From contig OZ241742.1 in the NCBI GenBank assembly GCA_965200955.1, forward strand, positions 2,666,001 to 2,730,000: a stretch of 64,000 bases of DNA, written 5' to 3'. Under the pieces are notes generated by a model, which saw only the letters and a program-made list of their open reading frames with translations, had not been told where the DNA came from and made no database searches. How positions within the stretch are numbered: the first letter of the stretch is position 1; every line of letters starts with the position of its first letter. Positions 55,593 to 64,000 of this stretch are shown here, in pieces. Position numbers and translations under genes: made by a program. This DNA is from Bin80 sp026708685. GTDB lineage: Bacteria; Bacteroidota; Rhodothermia; Rhodothermales; Bin80.

Positions 55593-57149
55593 ATGCTTTC
55601 ACTTATTGACATCATTGTCATCATTGTCTATTTGATTGGGGTTGCCATCCTTGGAATACGACTCGGAGGGAAGCAACGCTCAACAGATGACTATTTTTTA
55701 GGGGGACGCGATCTACCATGGTGGGCCGTCTGTTTTTCTGTGGTTGCAACGGAAACCAGCACATTGACCATCATCGGAGTTCCCGCGGTCTCGTATGGTG
55801 GAACGATGATCTTTCTTCAGATTACTGGAGGATATCTCATCGGCCGTATCGGTGTCAGCCTGCTGTTGTTGCCGCGTTACTTTAAGGGAGCCATGAGTAC
55901 AGCCTATGCCTATTTAGGTGAGCGATTTGGCGATCGGATGCGCTCAACGGCATCCTTAACCTTTATGGTCACTCGGCTTTTGGCCGATGGAGTACGATTA
56001 TTTGCGACGGCCATTCCTATCAAAGTGATTGCCGATACTGCTGGAATGACACTGATGGGAGAGCCGATTTCCTACTTCCAGATCATCCTGCTTCTTGGAA
56101 TCATTACTGCCATCTACACCATGGTTGGAGGGATTCGGGCCGTCATCTGGATTGATGTCGTTCAAATGATTCTGTACGTTGTAGGGGGCCTCCTTTGTGT
56201 TGTACTATTAATGCAAGGATTACCTGAAAATTGGGCTCAAATTGCGGCTCTCGAAAATAAATTCAAGTTTATTGACCTTGGTTTTGATGGCTCTCTTACC
56301 GATTGGATCACTCAACCGTATGTAGCATTGACGGCATTGATCGGGGGCGGGGTATTCTCTATGGCTTCTCACGGCACCGATCAGCTGATTGTCCAAAGAC
56401 TTCTCACATGCAGAACGCTCCGTGATAGCCAGAAAGCACTCATAGGAAGTGCAGGACTGATCGCTTTTCAGTTTGCACTCTTTCTCTTGATTGGTGTTCT
56501 TTTATGGATCCATTACGGTGGGGTGACACCTCTTGAATTAGGACTCAGCAGAGGCGATGAGATCTTCCCTAAATATATCATTGAGGGACTCCCACCAGGT
56601 TTATCGGGCTTACTTCTTGCTGGTATATTAGCAGCTGCCATGAGTACACTGTCTTCGTCGCTGAACTCATTAGCCTCCTCATCCATGCTTGATTTGGTAG
56701 AGAGATATTTTAGGAACATGATCAATGACACGCGAAGATTACTGTTTTCACGGGGGTTGACGCTTTTCTGGGCTGGACTTTTTATCGTGTTTGCCAGTTT
56801 GTTCGAAAACACTGAAAATCCCGTTGTTGAACTAGGATTAGCCATTGCATCCTTCACCTATGGAGGACTACTGGGGGGGTTCGTGCTTGGAATTGCAGTC
56901 AAACATGCTCGCGAGACCGATGCAATTATTTCGTTTTGTCTTACCATCGTGACGATGGTTCTTATCATATTTGGAGTATGGTTTAGCCCAGATCATGGCT
57001 GGATGTTTAACTTAAACCCAACGGACTCTGTCATTCAGGAGTATGGAATGCAACAGATTGCATGGCCTTGGTATACTCTCATAGGAAGTGTATTATGTGT
57101 CCTTCTGGGATCTCTATTCTCACTTCGCCACAGATTCGTCAATCGCTAA
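55593..57149 (+). CDS. Sodium:solute symporter (SSS family)
   Basis: About 518 residues with 13-14 TM helices. SSS signatures are YFLGGRDLPWWAVCFSVVATETSTLTIIG, the IWIDVVQMILYVVGG segment and SGLLLAGILAAAMSTLSSSLNSLASS. ATG 55593 is preferred to the TTG at 55578, which overlaps the preceding gene. The substrate is probably a sugar or related polyol given the companion sugar porter; SSS members also carry sialic acid, proline or pantothenate. It ends 3 nt before the PgpH gene. Confidence 0.9.
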   Translation: MLSLIDIIVIIVYLIGVAILGIRLGGKQRSTDDYFLGGRDLPWWAVCFSVVATETSTLTIIGVPAVSYGGTMIFLQITGGYLIGRIGVSLLLLPRYFKGAMSTAYAYLGERFGDRMRSTASLTFMVTRLLADGVRLFATAIPIKVIADTAGMTLMGEPISYFQIILLLGIITAIYTMVGGIRAVIWIDVVQMILYVVGGLLCVVLLMQGLPENWAQIAALENKFKFIDLGFDGSLTDWITQPYVALTALIGGGVFSMASHGTDQLIVQRLLTCRTLRDSQKALIGSAGLIAFQFALFLLIGVLLWIHYGGVTPLELGLSRGDEIFPKYIIEGLPPGLSGLLLAGILAAAMSTLSSSLNSLASSSMLDLVERYFRNMINDTRRLLFSRGLTLFWAGLFIVFASLFENTENPVVELGLAIASFTYGGLLGGFVLGIAVKHARETDAIISFCLTIVTMVLIIFGVWFSPDHGWMFNLNPTDSVIQEYGMQQIAWPWYTLIGSVLCVLLGSLFSLRHRFVNR

Positions 57150-57152
57150 TTT

Positions 57153-59492
57153 ATGAGACGACTCCTAAATATTGATTACAGTCGATTTCTGCCATTCCTA
57201 CGCAGATTGGTTTGTATCAAAACTGGAATATTTATCTTCCTGATAATTCTGACCACCCTTGCATTTGAGCAAGGCAATCGCCCAGAAACCTTGAATTCTG
57301 TGGGAATGCAATGGGATAAGGAAACCCTTGTTGCTCCGTTTGAATTTCCAATCTATAAATCAGAGGACTCATTGCGGGCAGAGAAGCTACGCCTTAGAAA
57401 CTCCATTGAACCCATCTTCTATGCTTTTCCCGATGCATGGCTACAAACTCGCGATGTCATTGATTCTCTCTCAATTTCTCTGGATCAGGCTTTCTCCGCC
57501 TACACGGATTACCTGTTTGGGGCACGCAGGGATTCCCTAGCCGCTGGGAATGATCCCGACCTTACGAGTCTTTCACAAACGACGATTGCCGATTCCCTGT
57601 CGTTCATTGATCTACGACTTCAGACATCTATCCGAATGACTGATTCGGAATGGCGCAGGCTAGGCTGGGATTATGCACGCAGGAACCCTGGCATTCGTAC
57701 GGGAGCGGTGCTTGAATTAGAAAGTCCTCCACTCTATGAACGCATCTTGAATGCGATTGCCAGTCGGAGTCAGCGCCTTCAATTGCAGGGAGTTCTTGAT
57801 GTACCCCAGGACTCCCTTTATGCTCCATTTTTTATTGTCAGAGATACGGTTGAGCAAACATTTACTCGATTGTCTTCCTCAGATGCGGTCACTCAATTGG
57901 ATGCCCGCGATCGTATTCAGGTATGGCTGGAAGAAACGATTCTTCAGCAAGATGTAATGCTCACAGAGGAAACGATAGCACATCTGATTGAATCCGTCTT
58001 TACACCATCGGTGATTTACCAGCCTGAACCAACCCTTCAAAGATTTCGCGAAGCCGAAGCCCAGATCCTGCCCGTTCGCGGAATCGTTACTGAAGGGGAG
58101 GAAATTGTCCGCAACGGTGAACAGATTACCCCCGAAATCAAACAGAAATTAGACTCCCTGCAACGAGAAATCGGCAGTGATATCACCGAACCCTTGGGCA
58201 TCTTTCAATTGCTTGGTCAATTTTTACTTGCAGTGACCATCATCAGTATTTTCACGCTCTTCCTGAAGAATTCTCGACCATTAATCTATCGTAGCATTCG
58301 ATCCATTATTGTTCTTTCAGGTCTGTATGCAGGCATTGTGATCATCTTGGGAGCGGTCATTCGACTTGCTCCCCCAGAATTTATGTATGCGGTTCCCGTT
58401 GTCCTTGTATCGGTGCTCTTAACGGTTATTTTTGATTCTCGGCTGGCTCTTCTGAGCACACTCACCATTGGATTGATCGGAGGATTTCTGCTACATTTAG
58501 ATTTTACCTATACATGGGCTACCATTATTGGAGGGGCAATTGCGATTGTAAGTGCTCGGGGTTTACGTAACCGAGGGCAGTTATTCCTGACGGCGGTCTA
58601 TGCCTTTGGTGGATATGTTCTTGCTCACATGACGATATGGCTTTATGAGGGAGGAGCTTGGGTAGAACTTCAGGAGCTCTTTTTGTATTCTGGCATAGCC
58701 TCATTTCTTCTCGTCACCGCTTATCCTTTTCTCTGGCTTTTGGAACGTGGATTTGACGTAACGACTGATTTACGTTTGCTTGAACTTTCGGATACGAATC
58801 ATCCCTTATTGAGAGAATTGATGAAACGAGCCCCTGGAACATGTAACCACTCCATTCAAGTTTCAAGTCTTGCGGGATCGGTTGCCGATGAAATTGGAGC
58901 GAACACACTTTTAACTCGAGTTGGTGCACTCTACCATGATGTAGGGAAACTGTCATCACCCGAGTATTTTATTGAAAACCAGATGGGTAGTCATAATCTA
59001 CACGATGATTTATCTCCTTCCGAAAGTGCTCAGATCATCATTAGTCATGTATTGGAAGGAACTGAACTGGCCGCCAAGTATCGGTTGCCTTCTGATGTCG
59101 TTCATTTGATTGAATCCCATCATGGAACGACCAGAACCGAGTATTTTTATCAAAAAGCACTTGAGCAGAGTCTAGACCAAGAAACGGAGCTTCAAGAAGA
59201 TGCCTTTCGTTATCCTGGACCTCAGCCAAACTCTAAGGAAGCAGGGATTCTGATGCTGGTTGACACAGTCGAAGCTGCAAGCCGCACCATGCAGGAGGCT
59301 AGCTCAGAAAAATTACAGGATTTGATAGAATCACTGATTGACCATAAGATTGCAGATCACCAATTAGACAATACGGGTTTGACTTTCCGGGATATTTCCA
59401 AGATCAAGAAAGTTCTTCTGGATCAACTACTCGCCATCCATCATGTACGAGTCAGCTACCCGAGTGACACAGATTCTGACGATGCTCAGTGA
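57153..59492 (+). CDS. pgpH: 7TM-HD phosphohydrolase (PgpH-type c-di-AMP phosphodiesterase)
   Basis: A 779-residue membrane enzyme. An N-terminal TM helix is followed by a large extracytoplasmic 7TMR-HDED domain (about 55-340), seven TM helices (about 350-545) and a cytoplasmic HD domain with RAPGTCNHSIQV, ALYHDVGKLSSPEYF (the HD motif), and ISHVLEG and ESHHGTTRTEYFY for the remaining metal ligands. The family hydrolyses c-di-AMP and responds to extracytoplasmic input. It implies c-di-AMP signalling in this organism. It is co-transcribed with two solute carriers. Confidence 0.92.
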   Translation: MRRLLNIDYSRFLPFLRRLVCIKTGIFIFLIILTTLAFEQGNRPETLNSVGMQWDKETLVAPFEFPIYKSEDSLRAEKLRLRNSIEPIFYAFPDAWLQTRDVIDSLSISLDQAFSAYTDYLFGARRDSLAAGNDPDLTSLSQTTIADSLSFIDLRLQTSIRMTDSEWRRLGWDYARRNPGIRTGAVLELESPPLYERILNAIASRSQRLQLQGVLDVPQDSLYAPFFIVRDTVEQTFTRLSSSDAVTQLDARDRIQVWLEETILQQDVMLTEETIAHLIESVFTPSVIYQPEPTLQRFREAEAQILPVRGIVTEGEEIVRNGEQITPEIKQKLDSLQREIGSDITEPLGIFQLLGQFLLAVTIISIFTLFLKNSRPLIYRSIRSIIVLSGLYAGIVIILGAVIRLAPPEFMYAVPVVLVSVLLTVIFDSRLALLSTLTIGLIGGFLLHLDFTYTWATIIGGAIAIVSARGLRNRGQLFLTAVYAFGGYVLAHMTIWLYEGGAWVELQELFLYSGIASFLLVTAYPFLWLLERGFDVTTDLRLLELSDTNHPLLRELMKRAPGTCNHSIQVSSLAGSVADEIGANTLLTRVGALYHDVGKLSSPEYFIENQMGSHNLHDDLSPSESAQIIISHVLEGTELAAKYRLPSDVVHLIESHHGTTRTEYFYQKALEQSLDQETELQEDAFRYPGPQPNSKEAGILMLVDTVEAASRTMQEASSEKLQDLIESLIDHKIADHQLDNTGLTFRDISKIKKVLLDQLLAIHHVRVSYPSDTDSDDAQ

Positions 59493-59493
59493 C

Positions 59494-59512
59494 TTCCATC
59501 TTCAAGATGGAA
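59494..59512. terminator. Hairpin just after pgpH
   Basis: TTCCATCTT-C-AAGATGGAA is a perfect 9-bp stem that begins 2 nt after the stop codon. There is no T tract. Together with the next hairpin it probably ends the convergent transcripts or protects mRNA 3' ends. Confidence 0.45.
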
Positions 59513-59558
59513 TTGCAATGAAATACGATTGTATGGAATGCTTCAACAATAGCCATAA

Positions 59559-59578
59559 TTCCCTATTCTATTAGGGAA
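59559..59578. terminator. Hairpin between convergent pgpH and the reductase gene
   Basis: TTCCCTA-TTCTAT-TAGGGAA, a perfect 7-bp stem, 13 nt before the stop of the minus-strand gene. The minus-strand reading has AATT after the stem, a weak T tract. Confidence 0.4.
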
Positions 59579-59590
59579 AAGATATAGGTG

Positions 59591-60622
59591 CTAAAGTGAT
59601 ACTTGAGGCATAAAACATCTTGGTACTGGCATGTCTGCAACGGTTTTGAGACCTGGAGATGAAGCAAACACCTGAGGAATGGCATTGACCAAGGCAGCAA
59701 CCGTCGCGGTGTCTCCAAAAATTCCGCCCTCAACCACCAGATTCATCGGCGGATCTCCATCAACAATCACGCGATCTTCGGGATGGTCTGCACCAACGTA
59801 CATCCGCAGATCCAATGAAACACCAATATCGTTGGATACAAACGCTTCAGCTGTATGCTTAATTCCTGCTACCTGTCCACACTGAACCGATAGATAAGGG
59901 GTTTGAACATCTGTTTTTGCAACGACTGGTTCCAATTCTTCAGAAAATTCTTCCATCGGCCAGCCAAGACCATCCATCACCAGTCGGAGAGATTCAACCA
60001 GACCAATATGCCCAAAGCCACCTTGCTGTTTTCTTGTTTGAAATTCCTCAACTGTCATCCCAGCACCAACCTTCATTTGAAGTGGTTTACGCCTTAACCC
60101 TGCATCTACGGTTCTACGCACTGCAATGGATCGTACGGATGTGCAAACACCGGTGGCAGTCAGAGCGAGAACATCCATAGCATAGCCAGGATTTACGCCA
60201 GTTCCCAAGAGTGCAACCTTGTGCTGTTTTGCCAATGTATCCAATCGAGATGCTATGGCAGGGTATCGCTCAAAAGGATAGGGGAGTTCCTCTGTACTGG
60301 AAACAACGGACACCCCAGAACGGATGCACTGAACCAGTTGCTCTTCTACCTGAGGCATGAAAGAACTGGTAGTATGGACCACAACATCAGGTTTGGTTTC
60401 CGACAGTACGTTTGACGCATCCGATGAAATGACCACATCGGAGGGTTCATCAACAAAGGATCCAACCGTCTGATTGACTTTCTGTGGATCAATGTCAATG
60501 GCTCCGACCAATTGGATCTGACCCGATTTGGCTTTTTGCAGAATGAGATTGGCACATCCTTGCCCAATCGGTCCAAGTCCGTACTGTACAACTCGTATGG
60601 GTTGTTGGGTATGAATGCTCAT
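59591..60622 (-). CDS. 2,4-diaminopentanoate-dehydrogenase-like (DapB-related) NAD(P) reductase
   Basis: A 343-residue two-domain dehydrogenase. A Rossmann motif YGLGPIGQGCANLI (about 14-27) and TTSSFMPQVEEQL are followed by LGTGVNPGYAMDVLAL. It resembles 2,4-diaminopentanoate dehydrogenases and so-called dihydrodipicolinate-reductase-like proteins. True DapB motifs (the HHxxKxDxPSGT region) are absent, so lysine synthesis is unlikely. It overlaps the P5C dehydrogenase gene by 4 nt, pointing to amino-acid catabolism around ornithine, proline or a related amino acid. The substrate is unknown. Confidence 0.75.
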   Translation of the reverse strand: MSIHTQQPIRVVQYGLGPIGQGCANLILQKAKSGQIQLVGAIDIDPQKVNQTVGSFVDEPSDVVISSDASNVLSETKPDVVVHTTSSFMPQVEEQLVQCIRSGVSVVSSTEELPYPFERYPAIASRLDTLAKQHKVALLGTGVNPGYAMDVLALTATGVCTSVRSIAVRRTVDAGLRRKPLQMKVGAGMTVEEFQTRKQQGGFGHIGLVESLRLVMDGLGWPMEEFSEELEPVVAKTDVQTPYLSVQCGQVAGIKHTAEAFVSNDIGVSLDLRMYVGADHPEDRVIVDGDPPMNLVVEGGIFGDTATVAALVNAIPQVFASSPGLKTVADMPVPRCFMPQVSL

Positions 60623-62256
60623 GATTCATCTGTTTGATGAAATGGATAACCGAAGTGAGTTGGAGGGACAAAGGTTTCCTTAATCGTTCGGAGAGATACC
60701 CAACGCATTAAATTCGGGGGTGCACCTGCTTTATCATTGGTTCCCGATGCACGCGCTCCACCAAAGGGTTGTTGACCGACCACGGCTCCCGTCGGCTTAT
60801 CGTTGATATAAAAATTACCAGCAGCATTGCGTAGGGCATCACTGGCCTGAACGATCACTCGGCGATCCCGTGCAAAAACTGCCCCCGTCAGTGCATAAGG
60901 CGAGGTCTCGTCAACCAACCTGAGCGTCTCAGCGAAATCCTGATCCTCATAAACAAAAATCGTGACGACTGGACCAAAGATTTCTTCGCACATGGTGCGA
61001 TACTGCGGATCAGAAACCAGAATGACCGTTGGTTCAATAAAATACCCTTCATCGGAGCTGTAATGGCCACCGGCGATGATTTCTGCATCGGTTGAGCTGT
61101 TTGCCTCTTCAATATAATTGACAATGTTCTGGTACGATTTGGAATCAATGACGGCATTGACAAAGTTAGAAAAATCCTCTACGGATCCCATCTTCACTTC
61201 ATCAAGCTGGCTCATCAGGGCATCACGAATCGCGCTCCATTGTGATTTTGGAAGGTAAACGCGTGAAGCGGCCGAGCACTTCTGTCCCTGATACTCAAAA
61301 GCACCTCGTACAATTGCGGTAGCTACTGCATCTGGATCTGCGGACGAATGAGCAAGGATAAAATCTTTCCCACCCGTTTCGCCAACAATGCGAGGATAGG
61401 TGTCATAGTTGGAGATGTTCGCACCAATAGTTTTCCACATATACTGGAAGGTATCCGTAGATCCCGTAAAATGCAATCCGGAAAAACTTGGAGAATTGAG
61501 GACTGGATCTCCAATCATCGCTCCAGGTCCAGGCACCATGTTAATGACACCAGGGGGTAATCCAGCTTCTTCAAGTAATTTATAGATAAAGTAGGCGGAG
61601 TAGATGGATGTGGATGCTGGCTTCCATAGGACCGTGTTACCCATCAATGCAGGAGCCGTCGGTAAATTCCCTGTGATGGATGTAAAGTTAAACGGGGTCA
61701 CGGCAAACACAAAGCCTTCAAGAGCACGATATTCCAATCGATTCCAAACCCCTGCAGAAGAGTAGGGTTGGTCTTCATAGATCTTGGATGCATAGTCTAC
61801 ATTGAATCGGAAGAAATCAATAAGTTCACAGGCGGCATCTATCTCGGCCTGATAAACGTTCTTGCTTTGACCAAGCATGGTTGAAGCGTTTAGCACATCG
61901 CGCCAAGGTCCAGCTAAAAGTTCAGCAGCTTTCAGAAAAATGGCCGTGCGATCAATGAAATCCATCTCTGACCATTCATGACGTGCTTCTAAGGCAGAGT
62001 CAATGGCTTGATGAACCTCCTGCGTCCTGCATTGATGCACGGTGGCGAGCCGATGAGAAATTTCATGGGGTGGCCGAATATCAGCAAGCTCTCCTGTATG
62101 AATGGCTTGACCATGAATAAACGCAGGAATCTCAATGTGATCCTGCTTGAGATCCTTCAGTTTGGACTGCAAGGAGGCACGCTCAACCGAACCAAGTGCA
62201 TAATTCAGGACGGGCTCATTGATCGCTGCCGGAATGACGGGTTTACTGTTGTTCAT
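60619..62256 (-). CDS. pruA: L-glutamate gamma-semialdehyde (P5C) dehydrogenase
   Basis: A 545-residue aldehyde dehydrogenase of the stand-alone eukaryote/Bacteroidota P5CDH type. Motifs are AVTPFNFTSITGNL (185-198), GETGGKDF with catalytic E293, and GQKCSAASR with nucleophile C327. It oxidises glutamate semialdehyde from proline or ornithine breakdown to glutamate. No proline dehydrogenase is adjacent. The coupled downstream gene is a DAP-dehydrogenase-like reductase. A strong inverted repeat lies about 90-115 nt upstream of the start. Confidence 0.92.
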   Translation of the reverse strand: MNNSKPVIPAAINEPVLNYALGSVERASLQSKLKDLKQDHIEIPAFIHGQAIHTGELADIRPPHEISHRLATVHQCRTQEVHQAIDSALEARHEWSEMDFIDRTAIFLKAAELLAGPWRDVLNASTMLGQSKNVYQAEIDAACELIDFFRFNVDYASKIYEDQPYSSAGVWNRLEYRALEGFVFAVTPFNFTSITGNLPTAPALMGNTVLWKPASTSIYSAYFIYKLLEEAGLPPGVINMVPGPGAMIGDPVLNSPSFSGLHFTGSTDTFQYMWKTIGANISNYDTYPRIVGETGGKDFILAHSSADPDAVATAIVRGAFEYQGQKCSAASRVYLPKSQWSAIRDALMSQLDEVKMGSVEDFSNFVNAVIDSKSYQNIVNYIEEANSSTDAEIIAGGHYSSDEGYFIEPTVILVSDPQYRTMCEEIFGPVVTIFVYEDQDFAETLRLVDETSPYALTGAVFARDRRVIVQASDALRNAAGNFYINDKPTGAVVGQQPFGGARASGTNDKAGAPPNLMRWVSLRTIKETFVPPTHFGYPFHQTDES

Positions 62257-62343
62257 GAGGATGAATAATCAATGAAGAAATTTTTCAAAAAAAATTAAAT
62301 GTAAGCATGATCAACATGCGTACATAAATGTAATAGAATGAAG

Positions 62344-62371
62344 TTGATTCTTACCACTTAACAAGAATCAA
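62344..62371. promoter_or_regulatory. Operator-like perfect 9-bp inverted repeat
   Basis: TTGATTCTT-N10-AAGAATCAA in the 150-nt region between divergent pruA (-) and the ABC permease (+). Arm length and spacing (one turn) fit a dimeric regulator. A smaller GCATG-ATCAA-CATGC dyad lies near 62307-62321. Confidence 0.45.
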
Positions 62372-62406
62372 AGTCAAAATACCTTGTACGTAAATTTGAT
62401 TTTTCT

Positions 62407-63642
62407 GTGTCATTTAAAATCTTTATAGCTTGGCGGTACTTGCGCGGAGCCCAGGGCGGCAGGAGTGACAACAAATTCCTGCGATTCTTTTCCTATGTAG
62501 CTATCGGAAGTGTATCTGTGGGAGTGATTACGTTGTTACTCGCTCTTGCGATTGTTCGTGGTTTTAGTCAAGAGATTGAACGAAAAATTACAGGATTTGG
62601 TGCACACATTCAGGTGGAAAATATTCGAAACAGTCCACTGGAAAATGCTTCTGAACTCCGGTCACAAATCACTGGCCATGAGGCAGTGGTTTCGGTTCAT
62701 CCAGTCGTCACTGAATTTGTGTTACTCCGAAGAACCAATCAGGATATTGATGGGGTAGGGCTGTGGGGAACCGATGCCTTACCGAGTTATCTTAGAGAGC
62801 AGCTGCTGACAGGTTCAACGGATCTCCAACCATCTACGAATGCAAAACTGATTGTTGGCAACCAGCTTGCTGAAGAACTTTATCTTCAAGTAGGTGATTT
62901 GGTCACGATACTGTCAACGCGAAACTTACACAACTCGGAATCGCTTCTGAGTGCTCGCCCTCGCCTGAAGCAGTTTCAAATCTCAGGGATTTATGAAACA
63001 TCTCTCTCCGATTTTGACAAGACCTATGTATTCACAGATATTGTAACGGCCAGACAACTTCTTCAATATCAATCCGATGAAGTATCCCGCCTTGATGTGA
63101 TGCTTGAAGATGTGACCCTAGCACCAACGACATCTCTCCGTTTGGAAGAATCATTAGGGTTGGGGGTATTGGTTCGCAGTATATATGAAGTCTACCGAGG
63201 GTTATTTGCATGGGTTGAGTTGCAAGAAGCCATCGTTCCACTGGTGATTGGTGTTCTTATATTGGTTGCAGCTTTCAATGTAATGGGTATGCTATTGATG
63301 ATCGTTTTGGAAAAAACCAGGGAAATTGGAATCTTGGCCAGTATGGGGGCATCTCAGAGTGGGATTCAGCAACTCTATTTGTTTCTTGGCCTCTTCGTTG
63401 GAGGAATTGGAACCATCATAGGCTTGCTTCTTGCCTATGGGTTAGGTTTTCTGCAAGATAAGTTTGGGATCATTCGATTACCCGCAGAGGCCTACTTTAT
63501 GGATTATGCCCCCGTAGCACTCCATGTTGAAGATTTTCTCATTGTTATGGTCATATCTCTACTTTTATGTCTTTTCGCTTCGTACTTTCCCGCCCGTATA
63601 GCATCCAAAGTGTCACCGATGAAGGTGATGCGATTTCTGTAA
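62407..63642 (+). CDS. LolC/LolE-type (FtsX) lipoprotein-releasing ABC permease
   Basis: A 411-residue permease starting at GTG 62407. TM1 follows IAWRYLRG (FSYVAIGSVSVGVITLLLALAIVRGF). A large periplasmic domain spans about 45-265, and then come three TM helices with KTREIGILASMGAS, the cytoplasmic coupling-helix signature, and FPARIASKVSPMKVMRFL at the end. It probably moves lipoproteins toward the outer membrane. The ATPase (LolD) gene is not in the window on the plus side. Confidence 0.88.
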   Translation: MSFKIFIAWRYLRGAQGGRSDNKFLRFFSYVAIGSVSVGVITLLLALAIVRGFSQEIERKITGFGAHIQVENIRNSPLENASELRSQITGHEAVVSVHPVVTEFVLLRRTNQDIDGVGLWGTDALPSYLREQLLTGSTDLQPSTNAKLIVGNQLAEELYLQVGDLVTILSTRNLHNSESLLSARPRLKQFQISGIYETSLSDFDKTYVFTDIVTARQLLQYQSDEVSRLDVMLEDVTLAPTTSLRLEESLGLGVLVRSIYEVYRGLFAWVELQEAIVPLVIGVLILVAAFNVMGMLLMIVLEKTREIGILASMGASQSGIQQLYLFLGLFVGGIGTIIGLLLAYGLGFLQDKFGIIRLPAEAYFMDYAPVALHVEDFLIVMVISLLLCLFASYFPARIASKVSPMKVMRFL

Positions 63643-63643
63643 G

Positions 63644-63666
63644 GGATGTGGTTAAAACAGACATCC
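63644..63666 (+). terminator. Weak hairpin after the ABC permease gene
   Basis: GGATGT-N11-ACATCC begins 2 nt after the stop. A short stem without a T tract; uncertain. Confidence 0.25.
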
Positions 63667-63922
63667 TGTTCAAGGTATCCGCCAAATCTTTTGATGCTCG
63701 GAGAGGGGAGTAGCAAACACGAACGATCACATCTAAAGATCTGTTCAACCACAGATCAACTGATCGTAGTTTTGAAGATCTTCACTGTGAAATTTGGGGC
63801 TTCCGTTTTTTAAGTGGGTGAAGCACGAAAAAGAGGGTAAACGATCCGTGTGAAAATGAGGTTCAAAAAGGATAGTTAAAGTATATTGGGTGTTTGACAA
63901 CCAACCACCAAATTCTTTTTTT

Positions 63923-64000
63923 ATGATGGCCTTAAAAATCACAGATATTAACGATCTTCTTGGATTAGGATCTCCTTGGGAGATTTTGGAGATTGAGCAA
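63923..64000 (+). CDS. Probable ISL3-family transposase, 5' end only
   Basis: 26 codons to the window edge. ITDINDLLGLGSPWEILEIE matches the opening of ISL3 transposases, where a short helical lead with leucines is followed by PPW-type residues before the zinc-finger domain. The upstream 120 nt include GGGGCTTCCG (63796-63805), which could be the IS left end. If correct, the window is bounded by insertion sequences on both sides. Confidence 0.45.
   Translation, partial: MMALKITDINDLLGLGSPWEILEIEQ

Noticed and set aside
59591..60622. Annotation as dapB (lysine synthesis)
   Set aside because: The DapB catalytic His/Lys region and PSGT motif are absent; the resemblance is to diaminopentanoate dehydrogenase.
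1..64000. CRISPR arrays, tRNA and rRNA genes
   Set aside because: No regularly spaced repeats, cloverleaf sequences or rRNA segments were noticed in any intergenic region; this was by eye and not a covariance-model search.

Overview
This window is a bacterial chromosome segment of moderate GC. No rRNA, tRNA or CRISPR array was recognised. The gene content points to the Bacteroidota/Rhodothermota side of the tree. The evidence is a Bacteroides-type acyl-ornithine transcarbamylase in place of ornithine transcarbamylase, a SusC-like TonB receptor followed by a DUF4249 lipoprotein and a DUF5916 protein, a zinc-ribbon/TPR protein coupled to HU, and many PQQ, DUF1080, LVIVD and DUF305 secreted proteins. 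Shine-Dalgarno signals are weak and coding overlaps of 1-4 nt are common. A member of Rhodothermia or Balneolia is my best guess; this is inference, not a match.

Layout. 1-2.4 kb is a decayed accessory patch: an IS1634-like transposase with an in-frame stop, then remnants of a nucleotidyltransferase/HEPN toxin-antitoxin pair. 2.5-8.7 kb (minus) is a compact arginine operon read argG-argC-argD-argF'-argB-argE. The transcarbamylase carries Val where acetyl-ornithine enzymes carry Glu92, so the pathway probably runs on N-succinyl intermediates. 8.7-9.9 kb has no convincing large gene but holds palindromes and a possible 45-codon membrane peptide. 9.9-26 kb mixes outer-membrane genes (TonB receptor with a frameshift, DUF4249, DUF5916), moaA and a secreted endonuclease/phosphatase-fold protein with defence-type genes: two AlbA_2/HATPase proteins, an McrB-like GTPase without McrC, and an AAA ATPase + DUF4276 pair whose second gene is split by a 97-bp MITE-like insertion.

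26-35.7 kb holds housekeeping genes (PEP carboxylase, HU, modA-modB without modC, a TPM-domain protein) and a very large outer-membrane protein. 36-37.7 kb is an intact AAA ATPase + DUF3226 (TOPRIM-like) pair, a second candidate defence module of the same design. 38-47 kb is a periplasmic sugar-oxidation and uptake region: DUF305, LVIVD protein, MFS symporter, DUF1080 hydrolase, PQQ dehydrogenase with an internal cytochrome c domain, HAD phosphatase, SMP-30 lactonase and cytochrome c. 47-53.6 kb (minus) is an exopolysaccharide export cluster. 54-59.5 kb is a sugar porter, a sodium/solute symporter and a PgpH-type c-di-AMP phosphodiesterase. 59.6-62.3 kb is a P5C dehydrogenase coupled to a diaminopentanoate-dehydrogenase-like protein. 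62.4-63.6 kb is a LolC/E-type permease, and the right edge enters a probable ISL3 transposase.

The most interesting items are the clean MITE insertion that knocks out the DUF4276 partner of an AAA ATPase and can be reverted on paper, the second intact AAA/TOPRIM-like pair 10 kb away, the orphan EVE-McrB, an AlbA_2/HATPase protein with an unusual C-terminal beta-rich tail, and the succinyl-type arginine pathway. At least five genes are broken by single-base or small lesions, which suggests either ongoing decay or consensus errors.
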